A DNA stretch of 64,000 nucleotides from Shewanella sp. 1CM18E (lineage in GTDB: Bacteria > Pseudomonadota > Gammaproteobacteria > Enterobacterales > Shewanellaceae): assembly GCF_023161665.1 (NCBI RefSeq), contig NZ_JALNTW010000003.1:357575-421574 (forward strand), given 5' to 3'. The notes under the pieces were generated by a model. That model did no database searches and had not been told where the DNA came from. It saw nothing but the letters and a program-made list of their open reading frames with translations. Within the stretch, counting starts at the first letter, position 1, and the number at the start of each line of letters is the position of its first letter. A program made the position numbers and the translations under genes. Shown here in pieces: positions 7,032 to 14,857 of the stretch.

Positions 7032-8846
7032 TTAACGCTGTTTAGCAAAGTGGATCACGCCGGTTTGATGAGCGGAGCGGTCGAAAATCACGTAGTGATC
7101 ATTCATTAGCGGTAAGCCAAGTAGCGACTGATTAGGCCAACCAGCCAGCTGTGACAATATCTTAAAGCAGGCCTTGCCCTTGGCTGGAGTGTTGGTTTGC
7201 CAGTAGTGCTCGGGCTTTATGTGAATGCTGACTTTTTCTGGGGAGTGTTGCTTGTTGTCACTGCTATGGTCACGACTATTTTTACGGCTATGGTCACAGC
7301 TATTTTCATTGGTATTTTTACTGGTATTGCCACTGCTGCTATGAGTGTGTTGGCTATGGTGGTTGCGCTCGCCGACAAAATGCAAGGTGAGCGTGGGCCA
7401 TTCCTCAAGGTTTAACTGGCTCATGTCGATACCTTGATACTGCATGGCGATATCGCTAAAGGGCTTTATTAGTGCCGCAAATTTGGGGTTTAGCGCGCTG
7501 AAGTGTTCCACCATGGCGTTGTATAAGTGCTTGGTAAACACTATGCCTGAAACACCTGTGTCGATAATGGCGTTACTGCGACCACGCAGCTGTTTATTCA
7601 TGCCTATGGCCGAGAGTAGGGCGTGGTCATGGCTTGCTTGGTTTTTTATGGGCTCAGAGCCTTTATTGTGCTCAAGGCTGTTATCTGGCTCAAGGCTGTT
7701 TGCAGGCTCAAGGCTGTCATCTCGCTCAGGGCTGTTATTTAGCTCAAGGCTGTCATCTCGCTCAAGGCTTTCATTTAGCTCAAGGCTGTTCTCTATCTCT
7801 TCGGTGAGTAGGCTGTCGATTTCGGCTTGGTCGCCGACTTGGATAGAGATGAGGTTTACGTTGTAATACTTGTCTTCTACCACAGAGATTGTGGTGAACT
7901 CGCCTTGATAAAGCTCGGTATGTTCTTCGCCGCCACCAATAATTAACCAGCCCTGATTGAGCGAGTCTTGGTTTAACTGTGCGAAGTGCGCTTGTTGTGC
8001 TGCCTTATCTGTTTTTTCAGCTTTATCAGCGCTCTTTTTTGCACTAAAGCTGGCTGCGCTAATATCGGTAGAAAAATGTACGCTTGAGCGGCGGCTGTAA
8101 AACGCAAACTTATTGGCGGTTAAACCATGCTGGGTGAGCTCAGTAAAGTAGGGGATAATATCTTGAGTGGGCTGCTGTTTTAAAAAGGCTTTAAACTGAC
8201 GTAAATCGTGGCTGGTAAAGCGATTATCGCAATCTTGCTCAGAGTGAGCCGCCTTGTTTTCGACTTGGTTGGCATTTAAGTGGGCGTGATAATCATTACT
8301 GCAAATACTAATTTCTGTATCAAACGGCCAAGGGTAGGTGAGCGCTGGAGCGATTTGATATTTGTCGAAATAGTCTTTGAGATTGTAGCTTTTGTTTAAT
8401 TGATGATAAGCAAGTCCAAGAATGCCGTCGGCGTGTAAAAATGTGCCCTCTTGTTTAATCGACGACACTATCGCCACCGGACAATCGTTAAGCACTATGG
8501 GCGCATGGGCATCTGGATTTGGCTCTAATTGATAACCGTCGCTTAGGTTGAAATCGATATCTTCTTCTCTGAGTCCGACTCGGGTATGCACTACAGGGCC
8601 GTCCCAGCCGCCCGCACCATATAACACTTCTTGAGCAAAGCTGGTGGCCACTAAGCTAGTGTCTTGCTCGTCATCATAATCACTGTCGCTCACCACTAAG
8701 GTGCTACTGCCCGTATCAATAATCAGATTTACCGGGGTTTTATTCGCGCCAAACCTAAGCTGGGCGCAATAACCTCCCATGGCGTAAACATTGGTAATGG
8801 GTACTTTTAAAGTGCGTGGAGTGATTAATGGTGTGTTATCTGACAT
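7032..8846 (-). CDS. Pepsin-like aspartic protease (family A1, shewasin-like)
   Basis: A 604-residue bacterial homologue of pepsin. The two catalytic motifs are both present: DTGSS with Asp44, followed by VLYGAGGWDG as the flap region, and DTGVS with Asp429. No signal peptide is visible, so a cytoplasmic enzyme is expected, as reported for the Shewanella shewasins. The Asp-Asp distance (385 residues) is about twice that of pepsin because of inserted low-complexity stretches: a hexapeptide repeat around residues 350-398 and a His/Ser/Asn-rich stretch around 500-540. It is followed after 13 bases by the acetyltransferase and then by the borosin pair. A role in removing the borosin leader is an inference from position only. 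Confidence 0.88.
   Translation of the reverse strand: MSDNTPLITPRTLKVPITNVYAMGGYCAQLRFGANKTPVNLIIDTGSSTLVVSDSDYDDEQDTSLVATSFAQEVLYGAGGWDGPVVHTRVGLREEDIDFNLSDGYQLEPNPDAHAPIVLNDCPVAIVSSIKQEGTFLHADGILGLAYHQLNKSYNLKDYFDKYQIAPALTYPWPFDTEISICSNDYHAHLNANQVENKAAHSEQDCDNRFTSHDLRQFKAFLKQQPTQDIIPYFTELTQHGLTANKFAFYSRRSSVHFSTDISAASFSAKKSADKAEKTDKAAQQAHFAQLNQDSLNQGWLIIGGGEEHTELYQGEFTTISVVEDKYYNVNLISIQVGDQAEIDSLLTEEIENSLELNESLERDDSLELNNSPERDDSLEPANSLEPDNSLEHNKGSEPIKNQASHDHALLSAIGMNKQLRGRSNAIIDTGVSGIVFTKHLYNAMVEHFSALNPKFAALIKPFSDIAMQYQGIDMSQLNLEEWPTLTLHFVGERNHHSQHTHSSSGNTSKNTNENSCDHSRKNSRDHSSDNKQHSPEKVSIHIKPEHYWQTNTPAKGKACFKILSQLAGWPNQSLLGLPLMNDHYVIFDRSAHQTGVIHFAKQR
7653..7796 (-). repeat. 18-bp tandem repeat inside the pepsin-like protease
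   Basis: Seven copies of an 18-bp unit starting at 7671, 7689, 7707, 7725, 7743, 7761 and 7779 (core CTCAAGGCTGTT on the plus strand), plus a degenerate copy at 7653. It keeps frame and encodes hexapeptides of the form NSLEPD / DSLELN, an acidic flexible insert between the two lobes of the enzyme. Copy number probably varies between strains. Confidence 0.9.
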
Positions 8847-9030
8847 TGATTGCGCCTGATTGTTATTGTTCTTAAAGCTTGCGAGTTAACGAGATAAAGC
8901 TGCTTTGATAGCGAAAATCACAATAGCAGAAATCGCCCTGCAGGTTAATTAATTGTTAATTGGTTGTGGAGGAGGTTTCACTTGAGTGTGCAGTTCAAGC
9001 TGAGGTAGGTTTTGCAGTTAAATGCTTGAG

Positions 9031-9070
9031 CGAGGTGCAAATCAAGTTGGGGGAGTATATTTGCACCTCG
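9031..9070 (-). terminator. Inverted repeat after azurin gene
   Basis: A 12-bp perfect stem (CGAGGTGCAAAT / ATTTGCACCTCG) with a 16-nt loop, nine bases beyond the azurin stop. There is no U-run, so it may stabilise the 3' end or act as a weak terminator. Confidence 0.55.
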
Positions 9071-9078
9071 TTGGTTAA

Positions 9079-9534
9079 CTATGAGGCAATGACAAACTTG
9101 CCTTGCATAATTGCCCAGTGACCAGGGAATGAGCAGAAGAAGCTGTACTCCTTGGCTGGATCGAGATCGGCAGTGCTAAAGGTGATGCTAGTACTTTCAC
9201 CGCCACCAATTATATCGGTATGAGCCAGTACGCGTGGGTCATCGGCTTTGACATAGCTGTTTGCAGCGCCAGCTGCCATGCCTTCGTTAGCAACAGCTGA
9301 CATATTGGCGGTTTCGGTTAACACCCAGTTATGGCCCATGGCACTTTTTGGCAATGTGCCTGTGTGGTGTAAGTTTAAGGTTACTTCAGTGCAGCCCGCT
9401 GGCAATGTTAGTTCCTTTTTGTCGAACTGCATTGCATCGGTAGCATTAATATCGAGTTGGCATGTGTTAGCGCTAGCAAAACTTGAAATACTGAGCAGCA
9501 GAGCCGCTGCGACAAATTTGATTAGGGTACGCAT
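9079..9534 (-). CDS. azu: Azurin (type 1 blue copper protein)
   Basis: A periplasmic electron carrier of 151 residues with a signal peptide (MRTLIKFVAAALLLSISSFA|SA). The mature protein starts NTCQLDINATDAMQF, and the family stretch PKSAMGHNWVL supplies the first copper histidine. The C-terminal CSFPGHWAIMQGKF supplies the Cys, His and Met ligands. Residue spacing matches classical azurin. It has no redox-enzyme neighbour, and the region before it contains a Fur-box-like site. It may deliver electrons to a cytochrome peroxidase or nitrite reductase coded elsewhere. Confidence 0.95.
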   Translation of the reverse strand: MRTLIKFVAAALLLSISSFASANTCQLDINATDAMQFDKKELTLPAGCTEVTLNLHHTGTLPKSAMGHNWVLTETANMSAVANEGMAAGAANSYVKADDPRVLAHTDIIGGGESTSITFSTADLDPAKEYSFFCSFPGHWAIMQGKFVIAS

Positions 9535-9590
9535 AGTTAACTTCTCATATAGTAAAAGATGTTAGCATCCTAAGGTAAAACCGATTAAAT

Positions 9591-9609
9591 GAGAATGATA
9601 ATCAATTGT
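9591..9609 (-). promoter_or_regulatory. Candidate Fur box upstream of azurin
   Basis: GAGAATGATAATCAATTGT matches 14 of 19 positions of the Fur consensus, including an unbroken run of 11. It lies 57 bp before the azurin start, within a plausible promoter region. Iron-dependent repression of the copper protein is an inference. Confidence 0.5.
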
Positions 9610-9733
9610 AAATTATTTTTAAAGATAGGTGCTTTGACTAACTGCAAAGTTAAGAACAGCGCTTGTTATGGCTAAGTAATATAGATTAGCAATTGGACTT
9701 AGCAAGCTAAGCCCAATTGATCATTAGAGAGTG

Positions 9734-10933
9734 TTATTTTGAAGTGACCTTGATGCGCTCAACATCTGTGGTAGGGGCTTCAACTTCAAAGTCGAGTTGT
9801 ACTTTTGAACCTTGAACGCCTTTAGCCGAACTCTGGTACTGCCATTGCTTTAGTGCAGTAATAGCCACTGCATCAAACACTTTCTCAGGTGATGACTTTA
9901 TTACGCTAACATTGGTTACTGAGCCACTTGGGGTAATATCAAACTGCAGTTGTACAAAACCATTTTGATTAGCCTTTGCTGCTTCAATCGGGTATTTAGG
10001 TTCAACACGCATGGTTGGATATACCACTGATTGTTTATCTACGCCGCCGGCTTGCACTTGTTGATTTAGCATTAGACCGCAAAGCCCTAAAACCATGATT
10101 AATCCTATAACTGCAATGCTGCTTTGGCCTTTTTGCTGTGTTTTCATTTGCATAATACGTTCCTTGAGTATGTTTTTATTTCCGTAGTGAGTGTGTAGCA
10201 AGCCGTGCTGGGCCTGCTGTGAATAAGCCAACAGCACTTGGTTATAACTGATTTTTTGTTGCTTGCTGAGTGACTGAGTCACATAGGCATCGCAGGCTAG
10301 CTCTTGATCATTGCGAAAGCGACGGTATGCAAGCCAGCAAATGGGGTTAAACCAAAACAGACATAACACGCCATACGCCAATAAATTGCACTGTAGATCG
10401 CCACGCTGGTGGTGATATTGCTCGTGATTGATAATGGCTTGCTGCTCTTGTGCATTAAGTTGGTTGAAGTTAACTGGCAAGATGATTTTTGGGTTCACAA
10501 TGCCTATAAGCATCGGCGATTGCACTTTGGGGTGAACGTAAGTCGCTAGGCGTGAAAATGGGTTGCTTACTTTTGTCGCACTGCGTGCAAGGGCTTTGAT
10601 TGATATAAGCTGCAGCGCAAGCAGCATAAGCATGATAGTAATTCCGCTAAGCCATACGTAGCTAACAAATAGCCCATAGTTTGTTGTGTTTTTAGCTTGA
10701 ATCACTTTACTTGCCAAAACGCTGTAATGGGCGATTTGCTGAGACTGAACTGCTGCAAATAAGTTTGGCATGGCTGTGACAATTGCTGAGCTAAGTAACA
10801 CAATAGGCACTGCTAGCCAAAGATGATAAGTCTGGTGTGAGCCTAAGTATTTTTGTAGTGGCTTGTGGCAAATCAGTAAGCCTACACAAATTAGGCTTAG
10901 TAGTAGGGTTTGTTGCGCGATCCATAGCATCAT
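9734..10933 (-). CDS. BlaR1/MecR1-like M56 metallopeptidase with C-terminal TonB domain
   Basis: A membrane-embedded zinc protease. Four hydrophobic segments surround the cytoplasmic motif NHEQYHHQRGD (HExxH), with NDQELACDAYV supplying the downstream Glu. After the last membrane segment (IAVIGLIMVLGLCGLML) the periplasmic end is a TonB C-terminal fold (YPIEAAKANQNGFVQLQFDI), not a penicillin-binding domain. I start at ATG 10933, which overlaps the BlaI stop as ATGA and has AAGGA upstream. An in-frame ATG at 10954 is possible. It forms a pair with the BlaI-like repressor: on a signal the protease would inactivate the repressor. The TonB-like sensor end suggests a signal other than a beta-lactam. 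Confidence 0.88.
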   Translation of the reverse strand: MMLWIAQQTLLLSLICVGLLICHKPLQKYLGSHQTYHLWLAVPIVLLSSAIVTAMPNLFAAVQSQQIAHYSVLASKVIQAKNTTNYGLFVSYVWLSGITIMLMLLALQLISIKALARSATKVSNPFSRLATYVHPKVQSPMLIGIVNPKIILPVNFNQLNAQEQQAIINHEQYHHQRGDLQCNLLAYGVLCLFWFNPICWLAYRRFRNDQELACDAYVTQSLSKQQKISYNQVLLAYSQQAQHGLLHTHYGNKNILKERIMQMKTQQKGQSSIAVIGLIMVLGLCGLMLNQQVQAGGVDKQSVVYPTMRVEPKYPIEAAKANQNGFVQLQFDITPSGSVTNVSVIKSSPEKVFDAVAITALKQWQYQSSAKGVQGSKVQLDFEVEAPTTDVERIKVTSK

Positions 10934-11307
10934 GACTTGTTTTCCTTTTGCCATGTATCAATTAACTGCTGCAGCTCAGCAACATCTTGCGCATTAAGTT
11001 TGTTTTGCTTAGCAAAGCCTGCGACGAGTGGGGCAATGCGGCCAGAGAATAAGCGATCAATAAAGGATTCAGTTTCTTTTAGCTGGTATTCGCTCTGATC
11101 AATTAATGGCGAGTACAGGTATGAACGGCCTTGTTTTTCAAAACCAATGGCTTGCTTTTTGACTAATCGGTTTAGTAGCGTTTTAACGGTTTTTTCGTGC
11201 CAATCATGGCTGCGCGATAACTGGTTGATCACCTCGCTGGCACTTTGCGGTGAGGACTGCCACAAAATATTGAGAACCGATAGCTCAGCATTGCTGATCT
11301 CTTTCAT
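10930..11307 (-). CDS. BlaI/MecI/CopY family repressor
   Basis: A winged-helix repressor of about 125 residues. It begins MKEISNAELSVLNILWQSSPQSASEV and contains WHEKTVKTLLNRLVKKQAI, the recognition helix region of the family. The start is ATG 11307, because the open frame upstream of it runs through the operators. Two palindromes of the form GATTACAnnTGTAAT lie 24-64 bp upstream, fitting autoregulation. It overlaps the M56 gene by four bases (ATGA). The C-terminal half should dimerise and be the cleavage target of the partner protease. Confidence 0.92.
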   Translation of the reverse strand: MKEISNAELSVLNILWQSSPQSASEVINQLSRSHDWHEKTVKTLLNRLVKKQAIGFEKQGRSYLYSPLIDQSEYQLKETESFIDRLFSGRIAPLVAGFAKQNKLNAQDVAELQQLIDTWQKENKS

Positions 11308-11330
11308 GTTTAGCGCTTCCTTGTACTTAT

Positions 11331-11346
11331 GATTACACTTGTAATT
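11331..11346. promoter_or_regulatory. BlaI-type operator 1
   Basis: GATTACACTTGTAATT is a near-perfect dyad immediately upstream of the repressor start. It is the same half-site as operator 2, 25 bp away. Confidence 0.7.
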
Positions 11347-11355
11347 TACAATTAA

Positions 11356-11371
11356 GATTACAAATGTAATC
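11356..11371. promoter_or_regulatory. BlaI-type operator 2
   Basis: GATTACAAATGTAATC is a 16-bp dyad with 14 of 16 positions symmetric, resembling the TACAnnTGTA core of BlaI/MecI sites. It lies between the repressor gene and the divergent gene at 11574, so it could control both. Confidence 0.7.
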
Positions 11372-11573
11372 AAAATGTGCAAGTATTTTCTGGCTGATTT
11401 TTAATCTTGTTTGGCTTTGTCTTTATAAGTAACTATTAATTAAGCTTATTTTGTTATGGATATTTATTTACTGCAGGGAGGGGAAAACTAATTACTTTTT
11501 TAATTACCACTTTTGCCGAAGCGCATTTAGAATGAAAAGTATAGAAAATACCCTAAACAAGGATTGTAAAGGT

Positions 11574-12272
11574 ATGCCCTCAATGTTATCCCGTATCACA
11601 TATGCTTTGTTCAGCAGTATTATATTGCTTGTGTCTCAGCCCCTTTTTGCTAATGGTGCAAATAAAGCCTCTGATGAAATTACTGCTGCTAATGCCAAAG
11701 AAACGGCGAATAATCAAACTGTTAATCAATCATCTCAGCAGTTGGTGATCTTTGAGCAGACCATTAATTTTAACTTACCGTCCGATTGGAAATTAGCGCA
11801 TTCAGAGCAACAAGATACGATGTTTTCTGCTGAGTTTGTGCCTGCTAATCAAGAGCTGCAAACTTGGTCGTCTATGGTGTGTGTACAAGGCTTTAAAGGT
11901 GTGGCTGAAGATATTGAACCTGAGCTTTTTTTGGAAACGATGGCCAATGTGTACCTTGAAAATTGCCAAGGTGAAATGGTGTTTGAAACTTTACCCAGTG
12001 AACCATTAAATGGCCATGAAACGGCTAGTGCAATTATCGGCTGCACGAAAATGCCGAATTCACACATTAAGTCGATTGATAAAACTACCGCTTATGAGGC
12101 CAACCACGGCTTAGGTGAAATTGGCCACTACACTGCGGTTAAAGGTAAAGCTGATCTGTATTTGATCCATAAATCGATTAGGGGTGACAGCTTTAGTAAA
12201 GCTAATCCGCCAGTTAAATCGCAAAACTATCAAGAATTTTTGTCGAGCATTACTCCGCTAAGCCTACATTGA
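11574..12272 (+). CDS. Unknown exported protein
   Basis: I do not recognise the family. The protein has about 232 residues with a signal peptide (MPSMLSRITYALFSSIILLV, cleavage near LFANG), a short low-complexity linker rich in Asn/Ala, then a globular domain beginning with FEQTINFNLPSDWKLAHS. Three cysteines lie in that domain. The start is ATG 11574, preceded by AAAGG. ATG 11583 in the same frame gives an equally good signal peptide. It is divergent from the BlaI/M56 pair and shares its operator region, so it may be a target of that sensor system. Confidence 0.7.
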   Translation: MPSMLSRITYALFSSIILLVSQPLFANGANKASDEITAANAKETANNQTVNQSSQQLVIFEQTINFNLPSDWKLAHSEQQDTMFSAEFVPANQELQTWSSMVCVQGFKGVAEDIEPELFLETMANVYLENCQGEMVFETLPSEPLNGHETASAIIGCTKMPNSHIKSIDKTTAYEANHGLGEIGHYTAVKGKADLYLIHKSIRGDSFSKANPPVKSQNYQEFLSSITPLSLH

Positions 12273-12390
12273 TAAGCGCATCTATCTGTTTACTTGCTTT
12301 TTATGTTTGCTTTTAAAGCAAATATTCTAGCTTATAACAAATTAATGCGTTATCCCTGCCGCTAACTCTGCTGATTACTTACCGTTAAGT

Positions 12391-12420
12391 TAGACATTTA
12401 ACCGTATAGACGTCTATAAT
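12391..12420 (+). promoter_or_regulatory. Promoter of the btuB leader with GC-rich discriminator
   Basis: TATAAT at 12415-12420 preceded by TAGACA at 12391-12396 (18-bp spacer) and followed by GCGCGC. The -10 and discriminator resemble the rRNA P1 promoter at the end of this window (TATAATGCGC then CCACTG). The met boxes fill the spacer, so MetJ binding would block polymerase. Confidence 0.6.
12392..12415 (+). promoter_or_regulatory. Candidate MetJ operator (met boxes)
   Basis: Three consecutive 8-mers in register: AGACATTT, AACCGTAT and AGACGTCT. The third is a perfect met box and the first keeps AGAC. They overlap the promoter at 12391-12420. MetJ with S-adenosylmethionine binds such tandem arrays. 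Confidence 0.6.
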
Positions 12421-12424
12421 GCGC

Positions 12425-12463
12425 GCACCCACTGGTGGCGCTTTTTTGCTCTTGAGTGGGTGC
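12425..12463 (+). other. Hairpins at the start of the btuB leader
   Basis: GCACCCACT (12425-12433) pairs with AGTGGGTGC (12455-12463). An alternative smaller hairpin (CCACTGGTGG) is followed directly by six T residues at 12441-12446. The two are mutually exclusive. The function is unknown and might be an early terminator or processing site. Confidence 0.4.
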
Positions 12464-12604
12464 AATGCATACTACTGCAAAAAGTAGTACTTAAAATGAT
12501 GTTATCCAATAATGAAAAGTGCATCTTTTGGCTTTTTGTTACTTAGCTATTTGTAAAATAGCTTTAAAAAAAACAACTCATAAAAAGAGTATTTTAGTCA
12601 ACTT

Positions 12605-12780
12605 TGTTGGTGCCTTAGTTACCTAGTAACAGAGGATAATCGGGAAGTCAGTTAAATTCTGACACTGCCCCCGCAACGGTGAATGGTGAGAGACAGGTGC
12701 GCCTTAATGGAAAGGCGTTTAAAGCTTGTACTCGCGTATTAAATTGCTAATACAGAACCTAAGTCCGGAGACCGGCCAGT
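12605..12780 (+). ncRNA. Cobalamin riboswitch (AdoCbl/B12 element)
   Basis: The leader contains the diagnostic pieces in order: a TTGGTGCC start, GGAAGTCAG, the B12-box region GACACTGCCCCCGCAACGGT, and the closing AAGTCCGGAGACCGGCC. It lies about 130 bp before btuB. Binding of cobalamin is known in this family to reduce expression of the downstream transporter. The stretch 12781-12895 is the expression platform. In gammaproteobacteria it usually controls ribosome access. Confidence 0.93.
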
Positions 12781-12910
12781 AAAGTGATTTCGATGATTTC
12801 GGCGGGCAGATCTCGAGATGCGGCATATAAACGGCTAGGCATAAAGTTAACTTTTGCTCCGGATCACCGTGACGTTTTTGCCCCGTTTTCCTTTTAGGAG
12901 TCAAAGGTAA

Positions 12911-14764
12911 ATGGGAACACAACCATCAAAAATCGCACTGCTAGTTAGCAGTCTTTTAAGCTTATCTGCATTTTCAGTAACTGCTGAAGAAGCGACAACC
13001 CCAGCTGCAAACGTTGACGAAACCATTACGGTTACTGGTTCGCGTTTTGATAGAACGGCCGATCAACAGCTAACTGTTATCAACACCATTGAACGCGAAG
13101 AAATTGCGCGTCTAAACCCTAAATCAGTTGCAGATGTATTAGAAACATTACCGGGTGTAAGCATTTCACGTAACGGCGGCGCTGGTCAGGCTACTTCAGT
13201 GAGCATTCGTGGTAGTAACTCTAATCATGTTTTAGTGCTTATTGACGGTGTCAAAGTGGGCTCTGCGACTTTAGGTACTGTTAGCTTTAATACGTTATCG
13301 CCAGAAAATATTGAACGTATTGAAGTGCTAAAAGGTCCACGCGCCTCTGTTTGGGGCAGTGATGCTATTGGCGGTGTGATTCAAATTTTTACTCGCCAAC
13401 TTAAAGGCGGTGAGTGGTTTGCTGGTGCTGAATATGGCAGCAATGATTATATTCGTGGCTCATTTGGTACTGGTATGGATCACGGTAACGGCAGCACTAC
13501 GCTAACGGTTAACCACGAGCAGTCTGATGGCTACGATGTTTATAACGGTGCACCTGTTGAAAATGATGATGACGGCTATAAGCGTAATGCTATTTCGCTA
13601 AAAGGCTCTCAGCAAATCAATCAAAACTGGCAAGCGCAGTGGAATGGTCAATACGATAAAGGCAACACTCAATACGATGATGTTTATGCCTCGGGCTCTG
13701 CTGACGAATCTGACTATGCTAACTATCTGTGGAACCTTGCTACTCAATACAGCAACGATAAATTCACCAGCAAATTGGCACTCAGCCAGTCACGTGACTA
13801 TAACGAAAACTTCCGCGGTGACGACATCAATGTACCAGTTTCAGAATTTGAAACTAAGCGCGATCAAGTTAACTGGAGTAACCAATATTTAGCGGCGAAT
13901 GAACTGACATTTACCGGTGGTATCGATTGGTCTAACGAAGCGGTTAAAGGTGATTACGCTCAAGATGAGCGTGATGTTTTTGGTGCGTATGTTTTAGTGC
14001 AAAAGCAGTGGAGTCAGTTATTAGCTGAGGCTGCTGTACGTTACGATGACGTTGAAAACATCGATAGCGAAGTGTCTTACAATGCCAGCCTTGCTTATCA
14101 GTTTAATGATCAGTGGCGTTTAGCTGCATCAACAGGTACAGCATTTAAAGCGCCTACTTTCAATGATTTGTATTGGCCGGGTTCTGGTAATCCAGATCTG
14201 ATGTCAGAAACAGCTGAAAGTTATGATTTGACTCTGCATTATCAAGCTGACGATATTCGCGCTTACATCAGCGTATTTGAAAACAGCATTGATAACCTGA
14301 TTGCTTGGGCACCAACAGGCGAACAAGACGATTTTGGTTGGGATATCTGGAAACCTGCCAATATCGATGAAGCAAAAATTCAGGGTGTAGAAGTTTCAGC
14401 GAACTTTAGTGTGTTCAGTCTAGATCACCAAGTTGCTTATACTTTCCTTGATGCTGAAAACAAGCAGACAGGCGAAGAGTTAATTGGCCGCAGTGAAAAC
14501 GAGTTTAACTACCAACTAAGCTATCATTGGGAGCAAATTGATGTGCTCGCTAACTACCATTATCAAGGTAAGCGTTACGCTGGTTACAGCGAGTATTTTG
14601 ATGCGACTCATCAAGTTGATTTAAGCATAGGTTACCAGCTAGATGACGCTTGGAGCTTACGTTTAAAAGCCAATAATTTGTTTGATGAAGAGATTATCTC
14701 TGCGCAAAATTACTTTAGCCCAGGTAGGGAGTTCTTCTTTAGCGTGAGTTACCAAGCCTTTTAA
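12911..14764 (+). CDS. btuB: TonB-dependent vitamin B12 outer-membrane receptor
   Basis: A 617-residue outer-membrane receptor that imports cobalamin with energy from TonB. It has a signal peptide (ending FSVTAEE), a TonB box ETITVTGSRF, a plug domain (VADVLETLPGVSISRNGGAG, SIRGSNSNHVLVLIDGVKVG, IERIEVLKGPRASVWGSDAIGGVI) and a 22-strand-type barrel. It ends with an aromatic residue (FFFSVSYQAF), as expected for BAM-assembled barrels. Length and plug match BtuB. Assignment is strengthened by the B12 riboswitch directly upstream. The RBS region AGGAGTCAAAGGTAA precedes the ATG. The ABC importer is not in this window. Confidence 0.95.
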   Translation: MGTQPSKIALLVSSLLSLSAFSVTAEEATTPAANVDETITVTGSRFDRTADQQLTVINTIEREEIARLNPKSVADVLETLPGVSISRNGGAGQATSVSIRGSNSNHVLVLIDGVKVGSATLGTVSFNTLSPENIERIEVLKGPRASVWGSDAIGGVIQIFTRQLKGGEWFAGAEYGSNDYIRGSFGTGMDHGNGSTTLTVNHEQSDGYDVYNGAPVENDDDGYKRNAISLKGSQQINQNWQAQWNGQYDKGNTQYDDVYASGSADESDYANYLWNLATQYSNDKFTSKLALSQSRDYNENFRGDDINVPVSEFETKRDQVNWSNQYLAANELTFTGGIDWSNEAVKGDYAQDERDVFGAYVLVQKQWSQLLAEAAVRYDDVENIDSEVSYNASLAYQFNDQWRLAASTGTAFKAPTFNDLYWPGSGNPDLMSETAESYDLTLHYQADDIRAYISVFENSIDNLIAWAPTGEQDDFGWDIWKPANIDEAKIQGVEVSANFSVFSLDHQVAYTFLDAENKQTGEELIGRSENEFNYQLSYHWEQIDVLANYHYQGKRYAGYSEYFDATHQVDLSIGYQLDDAWSLRLKANNLFDEEIISAQNYFSPGREFFFSVSYQAF

Positions 14765-14789
14765 GGCTAAGTGCTCGTAAAATAGATTG

Positions 14790-14819
14790 AAAGCCAGACC
14801 TTGTGTCTGGCTTTTTTTA
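14790..14819 (+). terminator. Terminator of btuB
   Basis: Stem AAGCCAGAC / GTCTGGCTT with a 5-nt loop, followed by a T-rich run. Confidence 0.9.
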
Positions 14820-14857
14820 TGTTATTTTTTGAGTATGCGATTAAAAAGGCATGCAAA

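Noticed and set aside
12719..12922. Leftward 67-codon frame
   Set aside because: It lies inside the cobalamin riboswitch and its expression platform and has no RBS.
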